Positions 42,869 to 55,421 of a stretch of 64,000 nt of DNA are shown here, piece by piece. The DNA is from Strigops habroptila (taxonomy: Eukaryota > Chordata > Aves > Psittaciformes > Psittacidae): the NCBI RefSeq assembly GCF_004027225.2, contig NC_044289.2, positions 3,089,761 to 3,153,760 on the forward strand, given 5' to 3'. The notes under the pieces are model-generated. The model did no database searches. It was not told where the DNA came from and was given only the letters and a program-made list of their open reading frames with translations. Positions within the stretch are counted from its first letter, which is position 1. The number at the start of each line of letters is the position of its first letter. A program made the translations under genes and the position numbers.

Positions 42869-45800
42869 CTACAGGAGAAGAAATACAGTGGGTTACAGTA
42901 ATAGTGAATTCAGAAAGCCATGAACAGAGGGGGAAAAGTAAAACCAGCAATTCATTTCAGTTAAACAGCACAGGATGGCACCAATTCACCCTGTATTTTA
43001 AACAGTTGTATGCAAATACAGCAACAAGGTTCCAGATGTTTGGAATTAGCACAGTCTAGTGATAAGGAACATGAAGCTACCAAGCAGGAGAAATACACTT
43101 CCTATCTGGGCAAGGAGAAGAGTGAGGAAGCTTCTCATCACTTTCCCTGCCAAGAAAACCCCAACATAAGGCTTTTACCCACTTCCCAAATCACAAGGCT
43201 TAATTCCCAATATTTATATGGAGGGTTTTTTGTAAAATAGAACTTGAAATCTTCTATTAAATTATTTTAGAGAAATCACTGCCTGTGTTTGATCAGATTT
43301 TGAAGGCATAGTGGGAAATCAGAACCACACAACTGGCAGGCAGAGAGCCTGCACATGAGCCTTCCTGCTGGCTGGAACACAGAGTAGCTAGAAAGATACA
43401 AGAGGCATGAGAAGCTGCTGATGTTTAGGCTCTGCTGCCCATGCCAGAATTCAGCCTCTGTTCAGGATGTGAGGGAAGTTACCACCAGAAACATGAGCTG
43501 CTGTTCCCAGGTCAGCTTCAGAGAAATACAAGGGGCTTGTTTGAAAACAAAGTCATGTTTCAACTAAAGCAATCACTTGCCTCAATGGCAAAGCATCATT
43601 TCTGAGAACGCTTTCTAGAACCTGCTGTTTAGCAGCCATTCAGCTGACTTAGCAGTTGATTTAACACTTACAGTTGCAAATCCACAGTCCACCTTGCTGA
43701 TTTTCTCTATTGACTCCACTGCATCTCTTCCCAGTTCCAAGAGTGTGGGATCTCTTGTAGCACGGTACAGATACATCGCGCTCTCAATCAGCTCTGCGAA
43801 ACCCCCCCAGACATTTGCAAGCATCAAGATTACCAAGCCATGGACAATGGGAAGAAGAGATATTCCTTCAACTACTTTAAAAACACTACTTCAGGATGAT
43901 GAGGTGGACAGCCCAGCTTGCCTTGTGTTTCCTCTGGCCCAAAGCATTTGCTTTTCCTGAGGATGTGCTACAAAGAAATTCACTCTAACCAGATTGCATC
44001 AGCTCAGGTAAGAGTGAATAATGCTCCCCTCCCACATTCAGGGAGTGGGAGGGTAGTAAAAGAGAATAAGATTAGAACTCAGTTGTCAAAGGAAGAAAAG
44101 AAAGATGCTTCTAGAAAGAATTATGAAGAAATTCAACCCCCAAAATGCAGTTTTTAATCCTGTAAGCCTCTGAAACTGGGCTATCTAAAACACCACTAAG
44201 CAAGCAGTGTGGAAATACTCCATTATAGGCAAAGTATGCATTATGCTGTGTTTATTTACTAAAGAAATTGGGATGCTATAATACGTTTTGGGATGCTATA
44301 ATACATTAGAAGTTACTGCTGATGAGTATTTTTGGTACAAGTGTCCAATTCAAAAACATTTTTGTTTAAAGGAGGTTGAATGCCCCATCCCTGGCAGTGT
44401 TCAAGGCCAGGTTGGACACAGGGGCTTGGAGCAACCTGCTCTAGTGGAAGGTGTCCCTGCCCGTGGCAGGGGGTTGGAACTGGGTGAGCTTTAAGGTCCC
44501 TTCCAACACAAACCAGGCTGTGATTCTGTGAGTGTGGATGTCACCTGAACACTCAGCCCAAAAGGAAATTAATTATTCAGATTATGTCACTGCAGTATCA
44601 CAGACATCATACAATCCTTGTTACATGCTGAGCTGAGCTTTACTGGTGCAACTAGAATTGGTTTATTTCAGGAACTCAGCAGAACTTGTGGTCTGCCCAC
44701 ACTCGCTTTCACTTCCTAACTATAAAGGACACAAGGAGTCACATCAACATTTTGCAGGACTTTAAAATGTCCCATGTCGGACAATCTAACATTTAAACAT
44801 GTCAAACCTTATATTGTGAACCCAACTCATTAACATGCCCCTTTATACAGTAACACTATTGTTTGCTTCCTCTAAAGGTAGCCCTGCCTCTGTGAAGCAA
44901 AACGTGTAGCTTTGACTATGGAGATCACTGGTAAAATGCATGCAGGAACTAAGCCAAAGCAAAACTAGGGAGGAACTTTTAGGCAGCAGGTAACATTTGA
45001 TTGTACCACCAGAGCATGAGAAGCAGTCGATGTTCTTTTTGATTTCGGTTCTGCTTACCAGGCCTGAGTGGATATCCTTCCCTCTTGTCCACCGTGTAGC
45101 CCTGGGGAATGTTGTAGAACTCGGGCAGCCCACCAAACTGCTTCCAGACAGTGTAGTAGTTGAGGAAGGTTCTCATGGCATTATCTACATCCCCGATGAG
45201 GCTCTGAGAGAGAGGGAACAATTAGGAAAGCAACATCTGGGTGAAGAAGAAACAGCACAGGAATCAATGCAACAACACTGCTATAGTCGAAGCAAGAGAG
45301 AGTGACAGAAATGGGTTGTTCAGGAGGTCTGAATGCATTTATGAGGTGGTGGAAAAAGAAGTGATTTTCTTTTTCCTTAGGCTCCCATTTAGATGATGAG
45401 CCCACTGTCAGTGGAGTTTGCTACAACAGAACTGCCCTCCTGTCATGCTTAATGGGAGACTTTTTATAGACCATAAAGTCAACATCTACTCTTCCACAGG
45501 CTCAGACTAGGGCAGATTTCAGCAGAGAGCAAACCTAACTTTTAAACTAGCACAGATGAGGGTTCTATTCAGAACTTCCATATTAAAGACAGATGAACAA
45601 AGTTACCACATAGTATGACAGCTCTTACCTGTAGGCCTGGCCAATAGGCCTCCAGGGACTGAAACACAGGCATGGACACTGTTCCTTTGTACATCTGAAC
45701 CCAGAGGTACCAGTCATCAAACTTGGTGTAATTTTTGATAGCTTTGTTATATTCTATAGAGAAACACAGATGGGTTGGTAATCTAACAACAACAACAAAA

Positions 45801-48800
45801 ATACCTCTTGTTTTAAGAGCAAGAGAAGCCCCTTTTTCACTTGAACCATGAAAAATGACTGACTTCTCAGGATGCTCACTTTGGTAACTCTTTGTTGTCA
45901 CAGACTGTTCAAAACTATTACAACCAAGGCTCCAGGAACAGTCTTGAATCACAGAATCCCAGACTGGTTTGGGCTGGAAAGGACCTTAAGATCATCCAGT
46001 TCCAACCCCCTGCCATGGGCAGGGACACCTCACACCAGACCATGTCACCCAAGGCCCTGTCCAACCTGGCAATGTACCCTCTTAGAGTCTTCATCTTCCA
46101 CAGTCCCACATGCAAAGTTTTTACAAGGAGCCATTCCTGGGACTCTTCACTCAGGACACAAACTGCTCACCCAGAAACATGGACATCAGCTCCTCATCCT
46201 GCAGGAGAATGGCTCCTTTGACAAGGTATTCAAAGTAGGAGTCCACTCCTGCCCCAATGCCAGCATCTTGGGCCACCCACTTGGCAGTGATCACATCAAT
46301 GTGGTTGCCAACCTGGAAGAAGCAAGGGAGGAGAAAAAGGGGAGTTAAAGTGGAAATAAAGCTTATCTGCTAAACAATAATGCCCACACCACCACCACAC
46401 AAGACATCTTTGAGCTTTCTTCACACTGTCCATTTCAGATTCACAATGGCCATTCCAACTAGAATTTGCTCCATGACAAGATGCATTTATCAGTGTCAGA
46501 GAAGTACAAACTGCAGAAAATGTAACTTTAGCATTTTAAACTTCCAATATGAACATGCACTGGCCAAACCAAAACACCATTATGCTACTGTACAAACATA
46601 CAATTTCAACATGATGTGACTGGTCCTAATTCTGATCCTACAAGAGAGTGGAGAAGGATGAAGAGACAGAAGCAAGAGACAGAGACAGAAGCCAAGGATG
46701 TCAAAAGGCATGAAAGCTGCCATGCTGGTATTTAAATAGATCCTTCAAACCTGGGACTCTTCAGCTTAGAAACAGACCCAGCTGAAGGAGTATAAAATAC
46801 ACAATCATGACTTGCTTGGCATGAAAAAACCCAGCTACTGAGTTTCTTTCCTGAACAAGGACTAGGGGTATAAACCAAAACTAAACAGATCCCAAAGCAA
46901 ACAGAAGGGAACACTTCTTCATACAGCATACAACAAATCTGTTCCTCTTACATACACAACACTAGGAGTTCACACAGCTTCAAAAAGCAGCTATAGAATT
47001 AGCTGAAGAAAGACTGAACACAGAGGTAACATTTCTAGCTCTGGCTAATCCTAAAGCACCAAAGCTGTAGAGGCTGGTAACATCTTGGTGCACTTGCCAT
47101 ACTTGTATTCTCTTCTGTAGGCCATTGTCCCACAAGGAATCAGACAGACCCTTCATTTAATCTCTTGGAGCTGCTGTTACAAAACCAGCAATACCCAGTG
47201 GGAGGTGTTGATCTGTTCTGCAGCAGAACAATGGCATAATGTTGGGCTGCACCACTCAAGCAGAGATGTGGATGGTGCAGGTGTTCAGGAACAATGTGAA
47301 ACACACAACTTCAGCCCAGTTCTTAGCACTGGGGTTATTCACTAGCTCCATCTCCTCTCTCTTTATGCTTTTTTATGCTTAGAGCTGCATCCCCAAAGCT
47401 ACACAAAAAGCAAGCCAGCAAACTCAAAGTCCATTCCTCACTCACCAGCCCAATATCTGAGCGATTCTTCCACAGTGCCTTCAAGGCCTTCCTGGCAACA
47501 TCCTCAAACACTGGGTCACCAGTGAGGTGGCTTAAAGTGGCAAATTCCACTATAAATGTCCCAATTCCAGCAGTACAGGTAACTGGGGTCTCACCAGGGT
47601 TTACTCCATGCAGCAAGTTCACTGTTCCATATGGCATCCCAGTTGGGGTCTGAAAAGCTGAAATGTAAGATTTGGGGTTCACTCTTACATCTGACACTCT
47701 CAAGCAAACATGTGCCTCACATTCCACTGCACACAGGCAAGAAGCAGGACTGAAGCAACTGCAGTAACTGCAAAGAATGAAATGAGAAGTAGAGCGTGGT
47801 CCTGGAAGGGGCAGAGAGGGCTCCCCAAGCTACCCACAGTCCTGGGGAAGGTACTGCAGATCCCTTCCAGTCTGCCCAGAGCAGCAGACTGCATCCCTGC
47901 CTTTGTTTCTTACAGCACAGGCAGGGTAGTCAAAATGGAACTAAACACACTGGACAGCAAAGTGCAAACACTGAGCTCATGATTTCTCAGTGGTAACCCA
48001 GGGTGCCCACCACATGAGGAAACAGTGCCATGCTATCAGGGACACATGCCAGCAGCAGCTCACAAAGGGGATGATAAGGCTGCATCATCTTGTCTTTACA
48101 AGCTGCTGTTTCACAGCCTTTATTTATTATTTATTTTAAATACATTTTCCCCCAACAAGCAACAAACAAACTGCTGTTTTAAGCACATGTAACACTTGGC
48201 ATGCATTTATCCAACTGGTATCATGCACTTTACAATGTTCTCTCAGAGAAGTAAACTTGCTTTGAGCTCAGGGAACACAGAACCCTTTTATGAGTTTACA
48301 CATCAAGCAGCACCACCCTCCCCAAACACACGAGTCACCCCGTGAGCCATGGCACAGCGACACAGACCACACGAGCTCTCACCTGGCAGGAGCTTGCGAG
48401 CTGCTTCCTCTGCCATCCTCAGGAGAGGCCCAGAGCATGGCCAGCCCACTTCCACCTCAACACCAGCCTTCTTGGACAGCAAGTGAGCAGACAGGAGGCC
48501 ACCCACCACTGGAAGGGGCACAGTAAGAATCCCATTAAAGAATTTGTATTTATCATGATGCAGGGGCAGTGTTTAGGGGAAGAAAAGCGAGATGGCTCAT
48601 TCTTAACAACCAGGTCACAGCCTAATTCAACATGCCACAGAGGAAGAGTGGTTTGCTTCTTCCTGCCTGTTTACAACAGGTAGCAGATTTATTTCTTCCA
48701 TTAGTTTAGAAGCATCAGATCCTTCTTGCCCTTCTATACCTGCACTGCCCTGCAGACAATCAGAGAGCTAATAGCATAATGAACATGAACCTCTATGAGA

Positions 48801-50953
48801 GGAATTTAATTTCTTCCAGACAGCTTAATACTATGCATAAAGTAATACAGCGTCCTGCATGACTTTACATCTTATGTAATAGAATCTTAAATTCCTTGGA
48901 GGAAAACATAGAGGCCAGAGCCAGCACAGAGAAATTACACTGCTGCAAAAACTGGCTCAGCAATATTTGATAGGAGAAACACAAAAAGCAGAACTAACAG
49001 TTTTGTTCCCTGACAGTGTCTTTTAGTTGGATGGCACTGAAGGAGTTCAGCATTCAACTGGGTACAAGACTTCTGATTTTCAACAAAGACAGGCAAGTTT
49101 CACTTCTGACACTGAAGCAAGAAATTAATAATCCCTATTTCAAAACAATATGTAAAAATATGATACACTTTGTGGTGTTTCAGTGGAAAAGATGTCTATT
49201 TCAGAGCTGCAAACCTGGCACTAGCATATTGAGACTGCCACATTTGCTTCTGTTTGCACTGAGGCAGGAAGCAAAGAGCTGACGTGCAAAGACCGGAAGG
49301 AAGTGACAATTGTCTGGGATTCTTCTGTTGGTGTATGCATCTCTCACACTGCATTTACAACCTCACTCTGCCCCCTACCTCGCATGACCTCTGTGTATAG
49401 TTCGGAGGCTCCTACAGGAACACTGTGGAAAAAGCCCACCTCACCTCGAATGTTAGTTTCAAAGACAGATGCATTGACATCAATATCAAAATCCACCCCT
49501 TCCTGCAGCACACCGACGACTCGCTGGAACTCGGAAACGTTTCCCAAGATCTGCAGGGGACAACAGAGAACAAGGCTTAGCGTTAACAGGAAAACAAAGG
49601 TGCAATTCAGCATTAGGGGGTAATTCTTGTTTTATTATTTCGTGAAATCATTAATTACAAAGAGTACTTAAAAACGTGACAGACAACTTCATCTGGCCTG
49701 TACCAGCACCAGTGTGGCAGCAGGGCCAGGGTAGTGATTGTCCCCCTGTGCTGGGCACTGGTGGGGCTGCACCTTGAATCCTGTGTCAGTTCTGGGCCCC
49801 TCACTGCAAGAGAGACATTGAGATGCTGGAGCGGGGCCAGAGAAGGGCAATGGAGCTGGTGCAGGGCCTGGAGCACAAGTGTGATGAGGAACGGCTGAGG
49901 GACCTGGGGGGTTTAGTCTGGAGAAGTAAAGGCTCAGGGGGGACCTTATCGCTCTCTCCAACTGCCTGACAGGAAGATGAAGCCAGGAGGGGGCTGGTCT
50001 CTGCTCCCAAGGAACAAGGGATGGGACAAGAGAAAACGGCCTCAAGCTGCACCAGGGCAGGTTTAGATGGAGCTGAGGAACAATTCCTTCCCCAAAGGGT
50101 GCTCAGGCATTGGAAAAGGCTGCAGGGCAGGGCTGGAGCCACCGTCCCTGGTTCACAAATGGTCACTACCTCAGTGCCATGGGTTAGTGGTGGCCTTGGC
50201 AGTGTTGGAGGACAGTTGGACTTGATGATCTTAAAGGTCTTTTTCAACCTGGTTGCTGCTTTGATCTCATTCCAAAACACTTTCTTCACACACACTGCAG
50301 GTCCTTACCCCAGAGTCTGAAGCTGTGGGGCAGCTCTGGCCACCTGCCTCCCAGGGCCGGAGCACAGTGAAATGTAAAGGCTACCTGGTCAATCAATAAC
50401 TGACCTGCTGCTACCGTGTACAAGAAGGTGTGAAGGAGGCTGACAGCGGCCTTGAGCAGCGGAAGGCCGGGCTGGAGCCGCGGGCGCACACCGGGCCGGG
50501 CCCCGGGGCTGGGGCCAGCCCGTACTCACTAGCAGCGTGTCCAGGGCGTCGATCAGCGTGAGGGAGAAGCTGTGCGGGGAGAGAGGCGACGTGAGGCCCG
50601 GCGGCAGCGCCCAGCGGCGGGGCCCCGTCCCGGGCCCAGACCCTACCTGCCCCAGGTGTCCTGCCCGTCGCAGGTGAGCGGCCGCAGCTCGTCGTAGGGG
50701 AAGGCGCTCTCCAGATAGTGCTCGTAGGCGTGGTAGAACATGGCGCGCACCCGCTCCCTGCGGCACAAGCACAGCGCGCTCAGCCCCGCCACGGCTCGGT
50801 GCCACCCGGCCCCGCCGCCCGGCCCCGCACTCACCGGTAGGACGCGACATCCAGCCCGCGGGCGGCCGCGCCGGGCCCCGCCGGCGGCACCGGGAGCCCC
50901 AGCGCCCAGAGGCACAGCAGCGACCCGAGCGAGCGCAGCACGGGCGCCGCCAT
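42377..50953 (-). CDS. EDEM2: EDEM2, ER degradation-enhancing alpha-mannosidase-like protein 2 (complete, 11 exons)
   Basis: EDEM2 is a GH47-family ER protein that, with TXNDC11, carries out the first mannose trimming (Man9 to Man8B) that commits misfolded glycoproteins to ERAD. Eleven minus-strand exons join without a phase error into 579 codons plus TGA. The human protein is of nearly the same length. A signal peptide spans about residues 1-29 ([12 protein letters not shown] core). The GH47 domain covers about residues 40-490, with motifs [14 protein letters not shown] (77-90), [37 protein letters not shown] (from Glu376, a catalytic-type acid) and NTEAHPID around Thr479. The C-terminal tail is basic and Ser-rich and retains LLSCPSQ; its Cys559 lines up with the Cys that forms the TXNDC11 disulfide in human EDEM2. 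N-glycosylation sequons lie at Asn94, Asn116 and Asn293. The start is the ATG at 50953 in a CpG island. The 3' UTR is not delimited. Confidence 0.96.
43672..43793 (-). CDS. EDEM2: EDEM2 exon 10, residues 376-416
   Basis: 122 bp between TCGCAG and GTAAGT. It encodes [20 protein letters not shown], then [20 protein letters not shown]. Glu376 and Glu379 belong to the conserved GH47 PE..ES motif. Confidence 0.95.
44373..44530 (+). mobile_element. CR1 LINE 3' fragment
   Basis: 158 bp ending ACAAACCAGGCTGTGATTCT. It lies in EDEM2 intron 9, antisense to the gene. Confidence 0.9.
45059..45203 (-). CDS. EDEM2: EDEM2 exon 9, residues 328-375
   Basis: 145 bp between TCTCAG and GTAAGC. It encodes [36 protein letters not shown] and REGYPLRP. 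Confidence 0.95.
45629..45753 (-). CDS. EDEM2: EDEM2 exon 8, residues 286-327
   Basis: 125 bp between CTATAG and GTAAGA. It encodes [20 protein letters not shown] and ends [10 protein letters not shown]. Confidence 0.95.
45948..46072 (-). mobile_element. CR1 LINE 3' fragment
   Basis: It starts AATCACAGAATCCCAGACTG on the plus strand. It lies in the 417-bp EDEM2 intron 7, about 100 bp from exon 7. Confidence 0.9.
46171..46312 (-). CDS. EDEM2: EDEM2 exon 7, residues 239-285
   Basis: 142 bp between TTCCAG and GTGAGC. It encodes [18 protein letters not shown], then [20 protein letters not shown] and ends MSMFL plus one base. Confidence 0.95.
47446..47657 (-). CDS. EDEM2: EDEM2 exon 6, residues 168-238
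   Basis: 212 bp between TTTCAG and GTGAGT. It encodes [40 protein letters not shown] and NRSDIGL. This is the core of the GH47 barrel, including the PxG(T/S)VNL substrate-site region. Confidence 0.96.
48383..48508 (-). CDS. EDEM2: EDEM2 exon 5, residues 126-167
   Basis: 126 bp between TTCCAG and GTGAGA. It encodes [20 protein letters not shown], then [20 protein letters not shown]. Confidence 0.95.
49445..49550 (-). CDS. EDEM2: EDEM2 exon 4, residues 91-125
   Basis: 106 bp between CTGCAG and GTGAGG. It encodes [16 protein letters not shown] and then [16 protein letters not shown]. It includes two N-glycosylation sequons. Confidence 0.95.
49694..50272 (+). mobile_element. CR1 LINE 3' fragment of a second subfamily
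   Basis: About 580 bp with CTGGAGCGGGGCCAGAGAAG, GACCTTATCGCTCTCTCCAA and TTCAACCTGGTTGCTG near the end. It belongs to a different CR1 subfamily from most copies here. It occupies most of EDEM2 intron 3. Confidence 0.88.
50530..50569 (-). CDS. EDEM2: EDEM2 exon 3, residues 77-90
   Basis: A 40-bp exon, [14 protein letters not shown], between CCACAG-like GCACAG and GTGAGT. It carries the GH47 '[10 protein letters not shown]' signature. Confidence 0.93.
50647..50757 (-). CDS. EDEM2: EDEM2 exon 2, residues 40-76
   Basis: 111 bp between CCGCAG and GTAGGG. It encodes [20 protein letters not shown] and the family hallmark [15 protein letters not shown]. Confidence 0.95.
50835..50953 (-). CDS. EDEM2: EDEM2 exon 1, residues 1-39
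   Basis: ATG at 50953, signal peptide, then a Gly/Ala-rich stretch and LDVASY before donor GTGAGT. It leaves two bases of Arg40. Confidence 0.9.
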
Positions 50954-52876
50954 GACGGCACCGCCGCCCGCCCCGGCCGGCAGCCAATGGGAGCGCTGGG
51001 GGCAGGCACACGCCGCTGGACGTGCCCTCACGGTGCGCGTCGCGGAGGGGCGGTGGTGTTGTCTCTATCGCGACATGTATCGCCGGGACTGGGCTTAACT
51101 GCGGCTTCCTCTGTGGGCAGGCTCCCGCCGTACCGCAGCGGGCGCTATCACTCCCCATCGCAGGGGCGAGGGACGCCCGCGGGCAGGAATGGGACCCCCG
51201 GGCGGGCGCTGTGGCGCTGGCAGCAGCGGAGGTGCGGGTCTGGGACCTGGGAATAGACACAAGCACCCGAGGCTCTTATAGGGGTGATGTGTGTTGTAAT
51301 GACATGGTGCCAGCGGTGGTGCCGGCTGCGGGGGAAGAGGAGATGGTTCCTGGCACCATCCTTGTGCGTTCCGCTCTGGAAGTGGGGCAGGAAAGGGCCC
51401 AGGATAATTCGAGAAGCAGGTGGGAGGTTCCTGGCTGCCTGATAAACCTCCTCATGCTCTGTTTCCCTCCTAAATCCAGCTTTGGCAAGTTTTGTGTGGT
51501 GCATCCAGACCTGCTTCAGAAAACAGTGAGCCTGCCCGTGGAGCCGTGTGGTGCTGTCATGCTCTGCAATGCGAGTGGAATACACATCCTGGTGTGATCC
51601 TCAGTGTCGCACCAGAATGGGGTCGCAGCAGCCCTGTTCCCTGCAAGAGCAGTGGGTCCCCAGGGATACCAGTGCTGTGGCTCACGCCAGGGAAGATTTC
51701 CAAGCCCACACTCCACATGCAATTACACTGATATTAACACCCTGCTGTTGAACCAGCAGGTCCCGTTTTAACATCAGAATGATTGGCACATCCCTCACTA
51801 CACCTGCATCGTTAGACTTCGATTGATCCACAGTGAATCCTTCCCTTTCTTCCCCATGCCTGCCTGTGGGTGAGGAGAAGTGAGGTGAGACTGTATCATG
51901 GAGAGCAGAAACGACGTGATAAGCCAGTCCTCTTGTGTGGCAAAGGTGCAGCATATAGACATCAATACTAAACCAGCTCGTTCACAGGAGAGGAAGGGAT
52001 GCAAATAACCCAACGCTTTGTCATTTCATGCTGGCATTTGGCATCGGGAGGGCTTGCTGTTGATGTACTTTAGCGACATAAACCCACTTTACCCCACGGC
52101 TCCTCTTTCGGGGCTGTCCCACTAGGTGTCAGTGCACACTCGTGTTCCCGTGTGTGCCCACAGCTCTGCTCCGTCGAGCGACAAAAAGCCACCGAGTAAT
52201 TTCAACATATTGTTCGTTTGCTGCAGCTGTAATTTAGATTTCTGGGGCCATTTATCATAAAGCTGTCTGCTTGCTTACTCCTTGGCTCAAGGCTGCTGGA
52301 GTATATCTCACTGTGTTCCTGGGAGAATCAAACTCCTGGAGCTGATTTCACTAAAAGCTGTCACAGTACATTACTGGAGTGCTTTTTATTAAAGTTTATT
52401 TTCCAGACTGAAATTTAACAGTGTTCTAGACCACTGTCATTTACCATAGACTGGAACAACAATTGCTCTAACAAAGTCACTTATTGAATTCTAAAAGTTG
52501 ACTCATGTATTTTTAACCAGATACAGAGTGTGAATTGAAAGAAACCCGGGACAAGACAGGGGCAGAGCTGTACAGTGCCTATTCCCTGGCATCATGGCCT
52601 TGGAGGAGGAGCACTCCATGGGGGCAACATCATGGGCAATAATTGCACTAATTGAAGTGTGGTCATTAGTGCTTGCACCCTCTAAGCATTTGAAAAACAT
52701 CTTCATGGAGAAAAAGGTAGCAAAGTGTAAAAAAGTCGAGCTGTTCATTGTGAAAGAGCTTCCTGTCAGCCTGCAAGGACCAGGGATAGCAAAGACCAAA
52801 CCAAGGGATGAGCAGAGGATGGTGTAAATGGGACTGAATTTATCTTTTTATATTTTTAAAATATTATTTATCTCAT

Positions 52877-53270
52877 ATGGAGCCAGGCTGAGAGAGCTGG
52901 GCTGGGTCAGCCTGGAGAAGGCTCCTGAAGGGGAGACCTTAGAGCAGCTCCAGTGCCTAAGGGGGCTCCAGGAAACCTGGAGAGGGGCTTTGGACAAGGG
53001 CCTGTAGGGACAGGACAAGGGGAATGGCTTTAACCTGCCAGAGGGGAGATTGAGATGAGCTCTGAGGCAGAAGTTCTTCCCTGTGAGGGTGCTGAGGCGC
53101 TGGCACAGGGTGCCCAGGGAAGCTGTGGCTGCCCCATCCCTGGCAGTGTTCAAGGCCAGGTTGGACACAGGGGCTTGGAGCAACCTGCTCTAGTGGAAGG
53201 TGTCCGGCTTGGAGCTGGATGAGCTTTAATGTCCCTTCCAACCCAAACCAGTCTGGGATTCTGTGAATTG
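52877..53270 (+). mobile_element. CR1 LINE 3' fragment
   Basis: About 390 bp from GGAGCCAGGCTGAGAGAGCT to AACCAGTCTGGGATTCTGTG. Confidence 0.92.
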
Positions 53271-54704
53271 CTGCTGCACGAACTGACAGGCAAGAGCAGT
53301 GCCTGGGAGAGCCAACGGGATCAGAACTGAGCTGGTTGCGTCTGGTGCAGTTTCTGGGTGCAGTTTCTGAGAGCACTTCAGGCACCTCCAAGTGAGCACC
53401 CTGGGGTGGCCTGGGGAGGCAGTTGGGGCTGTCTCCTTCCAGGCACTTGCTGCTCTGCCTCCTGCCACAGCCACAGGTTTATCGCAAGCCCCACTGAAAC
53501 AAGTGACTTTGTGTTGCCACCGCAAGCTCCATCACCAAGGGGCTGAGGAACTGTCTGTCCTGTGCCCAGAGGGGAGAGCACCATATCTGTGCTGCTGCTG
53601 CTACAATGTCCTTAAGCATAGGAGATGCAGCAGCTTCCAAGTAGTGGTGTGGCAATCACCTGTATGTTCATTAATAAACACAAAGACAGCTGGTGGCATG
53701 GAAATTATTTGGGAGAAAGGGTGGTTCTCAGTGTGGCTGTGGCATATACTAGAGGAATATTACTGTGGTGTGCATATAATATACAAGTTACATAGGCTTT
53801 GATGCAGTAAATCACAGAAGATGCAGGGAGTGGTGCTCCCAAATGGACAGAGCATGTTATAGGCTGCATCAGAGTCAAGTGCTGCTCAAGCTGCCTCACT
53901 CCAGCTTGTCAAGAAGTCTGTACTGGCAAAATAATAGCAAGTTTCATTTGGCTGTGGGACAGGTTGTAATTACAGGGGCGTTCAACACTTGGTTTATGAC
54001 ATCTTTAGGCTGAGGACTTGTTTACTACTTGCTAATACCATAAGTGGTGCTGTTGCCCCGCTTGCAGTTTTGATGCCCATTAAGATGGAAACTATGTAAA
54101 TGAAGATTGCCCATTAATATTTATAATTCATGGTGGAATGTGAGAGTTTGTGATGAGAGGAACTGTGAGCAGGAGGTTTATGAACACTGAAAACTGTTGC
54201 TAAGGTGGTTCTCTTGAAATCATTTTCCTTTGCAGCCCAACATCCATTCTTAATTTTAGTAGCACACATAGCAGGGTGGAAACGATGATTGATTTTCCTC
54301 CAAGTGCTGTGGGCTGCTTCAGTCGAGATTTCACTCTAAAAGACTAGACTTTTCCAATTGCTTTTTATAACTTCAGAATTGATTTTATTTGTTTCACACC
54401 TGACTAACATAATAAAAGAGAAAAGAAGTACAGCTAAAGAGAAGACACAGCAACCTGATGGGCTGCCTGGTTTGTGGCCTTCCTTTCAGTGCTGTGATTT
54501 TAAGCCATGCTGCAATTGCAGCAGGAAAGAGCTGGACTCCCAGCTGCCTAGGGGTGACTGGTGAGGTGTCCAGCGCTGCACAGCCCTGCTCCCCCTAGCA
54601 GGGAGTATGAGCAGGGGAGGTCCCACCAAGGAGGGACTTAGCAGGCAGAAACAACAGCAAAAGATGAGAAAGGGAGAGCTGATACGGCATCACTCCAGCA
54701 TAGA

Positions 54705-54783
54705 TTCGTAGGATCATAGAAAAGTTAGGATTGGAAAGGACCTTAAGATCATCTAGTTCCAAACCCCCTGGCTTCAACTGAGT
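54705..54783 (-). mobile_element. CR1 LINE 3' terminal fragment
   Basis: GGATCATAGAAAAGTTAGGA and CTAGTTCCAAACCCCCTG, a more diverged tail. Confidence 0.8.
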
Positions 54784-54826
54784 CTCTTTAAACCTCTTCA
54801 TGATTTTTCTTTCACAAAGTATCTAG

Positions 54827-54857
54827 CTAACTAACTAACTAATTAACTAACTAACTT
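54827..54857. repeat. CTAA microsatellite
   Basis: About seven tetranucleotide units of CTAA, one interrupted by AATT. Confidence 0.85.
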
Positions 54858-55286
54858 AGTTGCAGGAACTGTAGGTAGACAGCAACCAGAGAATTAATGC
54901 AGTGAGGTCTCTCATTCCAAAGAGGTCTGTTCCAAACAGGGTCATGCTGAAGCTGTTTGCTCTGTGTTCCCAAAGAATGGTGGCTTTATGTACAGTTTGA
55001 CTACTTTATGCAAGTCTGGCTTGCTGTTGGGATTTTGACAGGTGAGAAAGCGAAAATAAAACCCAGTTTGCATCGGTGTGTCTTGGTTTTTAGTATGGGG
55101 ATTTATGCACCCATGTTACCTGACATTGATTGAGTCCAAAGCTACCACACTTGTGTGAATGAGGCTTCATTTTCTTTATCCAAGCTTGGATTTTCCCATA
55201 GGGATTGTGGCTTTGATATTTTTTTTACCAGGAAGATTTAGAGGTGCTCAGATGATTGGTGTCTGTAGACAGGCCAGCAGGGGACA

Positions 55287-55421
55287 GTCCACGGGCAGGG
55301 ACACCTTCCACTAGAGCAGGTTGCTCCAAGCCCCTGTGTCCAACCTGGCCTTGAACACTGCCAGGGATGGGGCAGCCACAGCTTCTCTGGGCACCCTGTG
55401 CCAGCGCCTCAGCACCCTCAT
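55287..55421 (-). mobile_element. CR1 LINE fragment lacking the 3' tail
   Basis: It begins inside the element (ACGGGCAGGGACACCTTCCA) and ends GCGCCTCAGCACCCTCA. Both ends are truncated. Confidence 0.85.

Larger units (their letters stand above)
42869..49444 (-). other. EDEM2 introns 10 to 4
   Basis: Introns 42869-43671, 43794-45058, 45204-45628, 45754-46170, 46313-47445, 47658-48382 and 48509-49444, apart from the exons between them. They hold two CR1 fragments and no other recognisable feature. Confidence 0.8.
50440..51270 (-). promoter_or_regulatory. CpG-island promoter and 5' end of EDEM2
   Basis: A GC/CpG-rich block covers EDEM2 exons 1-3 and upstream sequence. A CCAAT box (plus strand 50984-50988) sits about 31 bp from the ATG. 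A GACGTG core (51019-51024) resembles the ACGT core of XBP1/ATF6 elements. EDEM genes are known unfolded-protein-response targets, but an exact ERSE (CCAAT-N9-CCACG) is not present here. Confidence 0.6.

Noticed and set aside
51022..51597. 191-codon plus-strand frame upstream of EDEM2
   Set aside because: It starts in CpG-island sequence with no recognised domain and is likely a chance frame, although a divergent noncoding transcript is possible.
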